DNA of 11,495 nt from JAYWFX01 sp043778575 (GTDB taxonomy: Bacteria > Patescibacteriota > JACMRA01), in assembly GCA_043778575.1 (NCBI GenBank), contig JAYWFX010000022.1, positions 1-11,495 of the forward strand, written 5' to 3'. The translations under genes were made by a program, and so were the position numbers. Shown here piece after piece: positions 7,706 to 11,495 of the stretch. The notes under the pieces were generated by a model. That model was not told the origin of the DNA. It did no database searches and was given only the letters and a program-made list of their open reading frames with translations. Each line of letters begins with the position of its first letter. The first letter of the stretch is position 1.

Positions 7706-8314
7706 TTAAATACTGTTTTGAATAGCTGAATATTCCCTTGTTCCAATGGCAAATATTTCAGTTATTTTGCCACTTACCACTGATACATGTACAGTACTTT
7801 CAGATGAATTAGAGAAATTTTCTTGTATCCTGCCATCCTTGTATTCAATCCTTAATTGAAGGTTATATAATTTTAATACTTTCTGCACATTGTTAACTTT
7901 TTTTCCTATAAAATGAGACTTAAGTATATCTAGTTTTTTTTGATATGATTCTGAATTATCTGCAATGTTGGGATAATTTTCCGTTACATAATCCTGTACT
8001 ATTTTCTTAAATCTCTCACCCTTTGTTGGTAATCCTGCCTCACTCAAAAAACCCGTTACATGCTCAAACAATAATTGTCGTGGAAAAGGTAGATAATAAG
8101 GATCTCGACCAAGCGTGGTTTTATATTTTTCTATAAAGTCAGAAAATCCCATACCACTTTTTTCTAATGATTCAGTAAATTCTGTCCAAGCTTCTTTTTT
8201 ATGTTTTTTATTGTAACCGCTTGATTCAGTAAAATCCGATTCAGTATCTAAAAATTTAGAAATTAAATCTTGTTGCTCGGTACGATTTTTTAAACTGGGT
8301 GCAACTTCGGGCAT
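7706..8314 (-). CDS. Hypothetical protein, C-terminal inhibitor-I78-like pattern
   Basis: This is a 202-residue soluble protein with no signal or membrane segment; I do not recognise the whole. The N-terminal 60 residues are charged and contain a repeated phrase (DTESDFTESS, then TEFTESLEKS), from the sequence GATTCAGTA occurring at 8169, 8223 and 8238. The middle, GRDPYYLPFPRQLLFEHV, is helical in character. The last 60 residues (HFIGKKVNNVQKVLKLYNLQLRI...VHVSVVSGKITEIFAIG) follow the order of peptidase inhibitor I78 domains: a Gly-Lys turn, a helix, then strands ending near a glycine. The resemblance is weak and lacks the usual Asp-x-Arg-x-x-Arg-Leu core. It has its own promoter despite following the hydrolase gene by 75 bases. 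No ribosome binding site is obvious before ATG 8314. Confidence 0.7.
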   Translation of the reverse strand: MPEVAPSLKNRTEQQDLISKFLDTESDFTESSGYNKKHKKEAWTEFTESLEKSGMGFSDFIEKYKTTLGRDPYYLPFPRQLLFEHVTGFLSEAGLPTKGERFKKIVQDYVTENYPNIADNSESYQKKLDILKSHFIGKKVNNVQKVLKLYNLQLRIEYKDGRIQENFSNSSESTVHVSVVSGKITEIFAIGTREYSAIQNSI

Positions 8315-8338
8315 ATTTTGTTTATGTTATTCCAATTC

Positions 8339-8367
8339 AGTATATGTGAATAAGTGCTAGTCGACAA
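8339..8367 (-). promoter_or_regulatory. Sigma70-type promoter of the 202-aa gene
   Basis: On the minus strand TTGTCG (8367-8362), a 17-base spacer and TATACT (8344-8339) give a good promoter, with a start near 8332 and a leader of about 18 bases. The -10 box overlaps another copy of ATTCAGTA (8335-8342), the sequence repeated inside the gene. Confidence 0.55.
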
Positions 8368-8389
8368 GTTTGATTCAAAGAGGCAAAAC

Positions 8390-9175
8390 CTAGCTCTCCA
8401 ACTCAGCTAAAATCATTTCCCAGTCTGGAAAGTTGTGTGAGCCAACTGTCGTTGTAATGAATTTTTTGTCTGAAGTGCTAGTGAAATACTCGTATAGTTT
8501 TTTGCTTTCTTCAAAAGGTACTGTCTCATCGCCAATCAAACCAAATATCCTTGAGGGAATCGTCACCTTTTTGGCATCCTCAGCCGAATTAAATAGCCCG
8601 CCACCAAACGCACACAAAATCAAATAGTCTTTGAAGCACATACTCTGCACGCTACTAAATGAGTTTAATATGATGAGGCGACGAGCTTTTGGGTGATTTG
8701 CAGCTACTCGAACAGCCATTGAGCCTCCCAGTGAGTGACCAAATATCGTAATCTTGTTTTCAGGAATCACTTTTTCTAGGAGCCATTTATAGGCTAATTC
8801 ACCAGTCTCATAGCTATTTTCCACAGTTGGTGAGCCCTCTGATTCAGCATAGCCGGGATAGGCAGGTGAAATCACAGTAGATTTTTTGGTCAACTCAGAG
8901 AAAAAGTTGAAATTTCGCCCACCATTACCGTGAAAGTACAAAATATACTCATCAGATCTGATGTTTCCAAATTCCCATAGAGACAGGTTTTGCGATTTGT
9001 TATTTTTGATTGTGTATTCCTTTGGTACGATGTCGGTAGGTTTCCCCTTATGGCTTTTGTCGGGATGAAATATCAAATTGGGAGCTACAGCATACAGTAC
9101 AGTGGAACCCACCAACCACACAACTATTGCCACCACCGTAATCATCACACCTTTTTTGACTGTACTCTTGATCAT
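8390..9175 (-). CDS. Membrane-anchored alpha/beta hydrolase
   Basis: This is a 261-residue serine hydrolase of the alpha/beta fold, in the Bem46/ABHD13-like group of small single-domain esterases and thioesterases. Residues 1-9 are basic and 10-33 form one membrane segment (VMITVVAIVVWLVGSTVLYAVAP), so the enzyme is probably tethered on the outer face of the membrane. The oxyanion motif HGNGG is at 82-86, followed by PAYPGYAESEGSP (104-116). The nucleophile elbow GHSLGG puts Ser148 as catalytic. Asp216 (IGDETVP) and His247 (GSHNFPDW) complete the triad, so all active residues are present. The substrate cannot be read from sequence. It starts 33 bases after the stop of the Cys-His-Asp protein on the same strand, suggesting co-transcription. 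Only a short GGA close to the ATG serves as a possible ribosome binding site. Confidence 0.9.
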   Translation of the reverse strand: MIKSTVKKGVMITVVAIVVWLVGSTVLYAVAPNLIFHPDKSHKGKPTDIVPKEYTIKNNKSQNLSLWEFGNIRSDEYILYFHGNGGRNFNFFSELTKKSTVISPAYPGYAESEGSPTVENSYETGELAYKWLLEKVIPENKITIFGHSLGGSMAVRVAANHPKARRLIILNSFSSVQSMCFKDYLILCAFGGGLFNSAEDAKKVTIPSRIFGLIGDETVPFEESKKLYEYFTSTSDKKFITTTVGSHNFPDWEMILAELES

Positions 9176-9208
9176 ATTCCAAACTTCTCAGTCAGAAGAC
9201 TATCTATG

Positions 9209-10087
9209 TCAACGAACCTCTGTTTTCTTTTTGTACTCAGTTTGGATATGTCTAATAGTGGCTAATATCATCGGATCAGACTTTAGTAAATCATCAAATC
9301 CGTCCCAAGAAATACCAATTATCTCATTGTTTTTATAGTCTGGGCTCGATATTTTTATCATTGGTGTGCAGTGAAATCCATCTAGTGTGCACCCAAAATT
9401 GACTAAACTACCTGATCGTGTTATTCCGATTGGAATGTATCGACTGTTCTTGATATCGATGTTTTTAGTACCAGATTGGGGAGGTTGTGTGTTTTTGATT
9501 TTGTATGCTGTGCGATTAGTTGACTGTATCAATTTGTTGCTAGGATCGATGATTATTGCACCACTTTTTGCCAACCATTCCTTTTGATTATTTGCATCAC
9601 TAAAATCTGGTAATGGATCCCCATTTGGCACTAAAACTAAAAATAAATGCCCAGCAGTAACTTCAGAAAAAAACTTATCATCATTTCCAAATGCTACAAA
9701 TAGTTGGTATTTTGAGCGAGGTGAAAACTCTTGTATATCACTTTGGATTTCATAAAATGCTTTTGATGCTAACTCAGAGCAGGTTCCGTCTTTTATGTCT
9801 TTGTTACTAAAATCATAACCCCCCACAATGGTTATTTTTTCGCCAAATTCTATAGATGAATTGATTATTGAAAATTGATTATACTGATACGAGCCGATAA
9901 CCCTCTCGATTTTATCAACAAGCTGAGGAGATATAGAAAGATCGGGTGCATTTGAAAACAGTTCACGAAGATGAATTTCCAGTGGCAAAGCAAAAATCAC
10001 CATTATCAATGCATCGATAACTATATCAGTGATTCTGGGTAGGGTGTAGAATCTTTTGTGTGTCGGTGTGTCTATCTGGTTTCCCAT
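9209..10087 (-). CDS. Membrane protein with candidate Cys-His-Asp (transglutaminase-like) triad
   Basis: No family is firmly recognised. From ATG 10087 it has 292 residues; GTG 10102 would add five. A basic N-terminus is followed by one hydrophobic segment at about 19-38 (ITDIVIDALIMVIFALPLEI), so it is probably anchored with the remainder outside. Three motifs come in the order typical of transglutaminase/papain-like enzymes: GTCSELASKAF with Cys103 at the head of a helix, AGHLFLVLVPNG with His147 in a strand, and GAIIIDPSNK with Asp181. This order and spacing suggest a cysteine peptidase or acyltransferase-type fold, but overall similarity is too weak for a firm call. The C-terminal third has two more cysteines close together (C233, C240). 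It ends in TGA, 33 bases before the hydrolase gene, with which it probably shares a transcript. Confidence 0.78.
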   Translation of the reverse strand: MGNQIDTPTHKRFYTLPRITDIVIDALIMVIFALPLEIHLRELFSNAPDLSISPQLVDKIERVIGSYQYNQFSIINSSIEFGEKITIVGGYDFSNKDIKDGTCSELASKAFYEIQSDIQEFSPRSKYQLFVAFGNDDKFFSEVTAGHLFLVLVPNGDPLPDFSDANNQKEWLAKSGAIIIDPSNKLIQSTNRTAYKIKNTQPPQSGTKNIDIKNSRYIPIGITRSGSLVNFGCTLDGFHCTPMIKISSPDYKNNEIIGISWDGFDDLLKSDPMILATIRHIQTEYKKKTEVR

Positions 10088-10104
10088 ACTCGACCGATGC
10101 ACTC

Positions 10105-10133
10105 ATTTTAGCTTTTGACAACAACCGCTACAA
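10105..10133 (-). promoter_or_regulatory. Candidate promoter of the Cys-His-Asp protein/hydrolase operon
   Basis: On the minus strand TTGTAG (10133-10128), a 17-base spacer and TAAAAT (10110-10105) predict a start near 10098. That lies past GTG 10102 and about 11 bases before ATG 10087, and so favours ATG as the real start. The divergent region up to brnT also holds AGTAGT (10168-10173) and its complement ACTACT (10194-10199), a spaced inverted repeat of unknown meaning. Confidence 0.4.
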
Positions 10134-10208
10134 ATTCACAGTGTCATTTGGCAGGATATATCTGTAAAGTAGTGAGTTTTGATGCTCAAAGATACTACTG
10201 AATTGTGA

Positions 10209-10243
10209 TTGACATAATTACATAATGTAACTACATTTCGTAG
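10209..10243 (+). promoter_or_regulatory. brnTA promoter with palindromic operator candidate
   Basis: TTGACA (10209-10214), a 17-base spacer and TACATT (10232-10237) form the promoter. The spacer contains the perfect palindrome TTACAT-A-ATGTAA (10218-10230), and a second dyad CTAC-ATTTC-GTAG (10231-10243) covers the -10 box. BrnA antitoxins are ribbon-helix-helix DNA binders known to repress their own operon, and a dimer bound here would block RNA polymerase. Predicted transcription start is about 10244, next to the GTG start codon of brnT. Confidence 0.65.
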
Positions 10244-10244
10244 T

Positions 10245-10526
10245 GTGAAAGACACGGACTTTGAATGGGATGAGAGCAAAAATCTAGTTAATATCTCAAA
10301 GCATGGACTAAGTTTTGATCAAGCAAAGGAGATTTTCGCTTATGATCATACTATTATACCAAGTATTTATTCTGAGGAAAAAAGATATATAGCCATAGGT
10401 AAACTCCAAGGAATTGTATTTATTGCAATTATTTACACATTACGTAAAGGAACAATTCGCATCATTTCAGCTAGAAGAGCAAAAAAGAAGGAAATTGAAC
10501 TACTCAATCTCAGTGCTACAAAATAA
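10245..10526 (+). CDS. brnT: BrnT family toxin (DUF497, RelE-like ribonuclease)
   Basis: This 93-residue protein carries the full BrnT pattern: FEWDESKNLVNISKHGLSFDQA at residues 6-27, a middle strand pair, then GTIRIISARRAKKKE near the C-terminus. BrnT toxins have a RelE-like fold and cut RNA, halting translation; the antitoxin BrnA binds and neutralises them. Length matches the family. GTG 10245 is the only usable start between an in-frame stop at 10215-10217 and the conserved region. With transcription predicted to start at about 10244 and no Shine-Dalgarno sequence, the message may be leaderless. It is followed after 29 bases by brnA. It looks intact, with no missing motif. Confidence 0.92.
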   Translation: MKDTDFEWDESKNLVNISKHGLSFDQAKEIFAYDHTIIPSIYSEEKRYIAIGKLQGIVFIAIIYTLRKGTIRIISARRAKKKEIELLNLSATK

Positions 10527-10555
10527 TAACCAAATATTCACTTAATATACACATT

Positions 10556-10843
10556 ATGGCTTTCATTACTATGAAAATCGGACAAGGAAACACCAAACTC
10601 ACCTCTAATCAAATCAAGAAACTCACTTCGATGAAAGATTCAGAAATCGATACCTCAGATATCCCGGAAATTACAAAGGAGTGGCTAAACAATGTAAAAG
10701 TAGTTCGTAAGCAAAAAAAAGTATCTAAAACCATTAGATTTGATAGAGATGTCATCGAGTTCATCCAAAAAAGACAAGGTAAAGGCTACCAAACATTTGT
10801 CAACGAGATTCTGAGGGAGTACGCCAAGCATAACGGGATGTAA
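10556..10843 (+). CDS. brnA: BrnA family antitoxin, ribbon-helix-helix
   Basis: This 95-residue partner of BrnT has the BrnA N-terminal phrase DSEIDTSDIPEITKEW (28-43), which in the family contacts the toxin region. The C-terminal ribbon-helix-helix domain reads KVSKTIRFDRDVIEFIQKRQGKGYQTFVNEILREYA. The KTIRFD strand should pair in the dimer and insert into DNA, and GKGYQTFVNEILR is the typical second helix. It should neutralise BrnT and repress the operon through the palindrome at 10218-10230. A second in-frame ATG lies at codon 6 (10571). No clear ribosome binding site precedes either, so translation may be coupled to brnT. A terminator follows 32 bases after the stop. Confidence 0.9.
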   Translation: MAFITMKIGQGNTKLTSNQIKKLTSMKDSEIDTSDIPEITKEWLNNVKVVRKQKKVSKTIRFDRDVIEFIQKRQGKGYQTFVNEILREYAKHNGM

Positions 10844-10874
10844 CATACTCCAACACACATAAAAACTACACATT

Positions 10875-10898
10875 ACCCTGAGCCAGTTTCAGGGTTTT
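10875..10898 (+). terminator. Rho-independent terminator of brnTA
   Basis: ACCCTGA (10875-10881) pairs perfectly with TCAGGGT (10889-10895) around a 7-base loop, and the 3' arm runs into TTTT at 10895-10898. It closes the brnTA transcript and separates it from the CRISPR array. The stretch from here to 10937 holds nothing else recognisable. Confidence 0.75.
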
Positions 10899-10937
10899 AT
10901 CGTGCCCACAAGACAAAAGCTACTTAAATAAATTCAG

Positions 10938-10973
10938 CATAGCAGGTAGTATGTAAATGTAAAGTCCAAGATT
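10938..10973. repeat. Degenerate terminal CRISPR repeat
   Basis: The last 18 bases (10956-10973, AATGTAAAGTCCAAGATT) match the repeat exactly, whereas the first 18 are almost unrelated. Spacing to the next repeat (29 bases) is that of a normal spacer, so this is the array's outermost unit. Because only one half survives, a role as an anti-repeat in an RNA read from the opposite strand is conceivable. Confidence 0.85.
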
Positions 10974-11495
10974 AGATTTCAGAATTATTTGTTTACGATA
11001 TCCTTTGATTAACCGTCTATAATGTAAAGTCCAAGATTCAAACGGAGATGCAGACGTCAAAAACACTTTGATTAACCGCCTATAATGTAAAGTCCAAGAT
11101 TAAACTGAAATTGCTAAACAACTCAAAACCTTTGATTAACCGCCTATAATGTAAAGTCCAAGATTATAATGTCAAAAAGTCCTCCAGTGTTGTACTTTGA
11201 TTAACCGCCTATAATGTAAAGTCCAAGATTCTAAATATTGGCAGTTGGCAAGCAAGCAACTTTGATTAACCGCCTATAATGTAAAGTCCAAGATTCAACT
11301 AGAGCAACTACAGCAACTACAGCACTTTGATTAACCGCCTATAATGTAAAGTCCAAGATTAGGCAGAAATTGGAATGGAGCATTTAGTGCTTTGATTAAC
11401 CGCCTATAATGTAAAGTCCAAGATTCTATAGGATTAATGCCATTCTACGGGCGCTTTGATTAACCGCCTATAATGTAAAGTCCAAGATTTACAGC
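10938..11495. CRISPR. CRISPR array, 36-bp repeats, running past the right edge
   Basis: Eight full 36-bp repeats start at 11003, 11066, 11130, 11195, 11260, 11325, 11390 and 11454, each CTTTGATTAACC...GTCCAAGATT on the plus strand. Seven are identical; the one at 11003 has T instead of C at 11016. Spacers are 27-29 bases: 10974-11002, 11039-11065, 11102-11129, 11166-11194, 11231-11259, 11296-11324, 11361-11389 and 11426-11453; a ninth begins at 11490. An eroded copy (10938-10973) keeps only its 3' half. Erosion and the variant mark the left end as old, so the leader and transcription start probably lie to the right and transcripts run on the minus strand (repeat ending ATCAAAG). The repeat has no strong hairpin, which argues against classic type I-E/F. 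No cas gene is in the window, so the type is open. The uniform short spacers fit class 2 (II-C or V) better than III, but this is a guess. Confidence 0.97.

Noticed and set aside
7691..7720. Weak hairpins between the convergent peptidase and hypothetical genes (AAAAC/GTTTT and CAGT/ACTG, the latter followed by TTTT)
   Set aside because: Stems are only 4-5 bp and mostly AT; too weak to call a terminator, although they may help end transcripts from both sides.
8169..8342. Four copies of ATTCAGTA within about 170 bases as a regulatory repeat array
   Set aside because: Three copies are explained by the repeated residues Thr-Glu-Ser in the protein and spacing is irregular; only the one over the -10 box lies outside coding sequence.
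1252..10087. UGA recoded as glycine, as in some CPR lineages
   Set aside because: The 9209-10087 gene ends naturally at TGA after a complete protein and no gene needs an in-frame TGA to continue, so the standard bacterial code fits.
10844..10937. A leader sequence for the CRISPR array on its left side
   Set aside because: The stretch contains the brnTA terminator and lies next to the eroded repeat, which marks the leader-distal end; no promoter pointing into the array was found.
1..11495. tRNA, rRNA, insertion sequence, transposase or integrase
   Set aside because: No cloverleaf, rRNA signature, transposase motif or terminal inverted repeat pair was seen on either strand.

Overview
The window is bacterial DNA of low to moderate G+C, with compact genes on both strands and the standard stop set (TAA, TAG and TGA all end genes here). 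No rRNA, tRNA or universal marker fixes the taxon. A solitary soluble VirD4/TraG-type ATPase, several membrane-anchored proteins of unknown family, and promoters placed almost on top of start codons would suit a small-genome lineage such as Patescibacteria/CPR. That is only an inference. The promoters I can find look like ordinary sigma70 type (TTGACx, 15-17 bp, TAtxaT).

Layout. 3-1232 (+): the 3' part of an unrecognised protein that runs off the left edge. 1252-2730 (-): a P-loop DNA-transfer ATPase with its own promoter. 2913-3377 (-): a small secreted or anchored protein with promoter, RBS and terminator. 3596-4673 (-): a gene of about 338 codons broken by an exact 61-bp tandem duplication. 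4752-7691 (+): a complete M16C (PreP/Cym1-type) zinc peptidase, divergent from the broken gene. 7706-10087 (-): three genes in one direction, namely a membrane protein with a candidate Cys-His-Asp triad, an anchored alpha/beta hydrolase, and a hypothetical protein with its own promoter. 10245-10843 (+): a BrnT/BrnA toxin-antitoxin operon with a palindromic operator candidate and a terminator. 10938-11495: a CRISPR array with eight full 36-bp repeats and one eroded copy, continuing past the right edge. No cas gene lies in the window.

How the parts relate. The BrnTA module and the CRISPR array form a defence or stability-flavoured right end. The eroded repeat and a point variant next to it put the old, leader-distal end of the array beside the toxin-antitoxin operon, so the leader and any cas genes should lie beyond the right edge. 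The middle of the window is proteolysis and cell-envelope flavoured (M16C peptidase, anchored hydrolase, Cys-His-Asp membrane protein), but nothing proves that these genes work together. The most unusual items are the 61-bp duplication that splits a gene encoding two copies of a novel-looking domain, the CRISPR repeat of unassigned type, and the likely leaderless, palindrome-controlled brnT.
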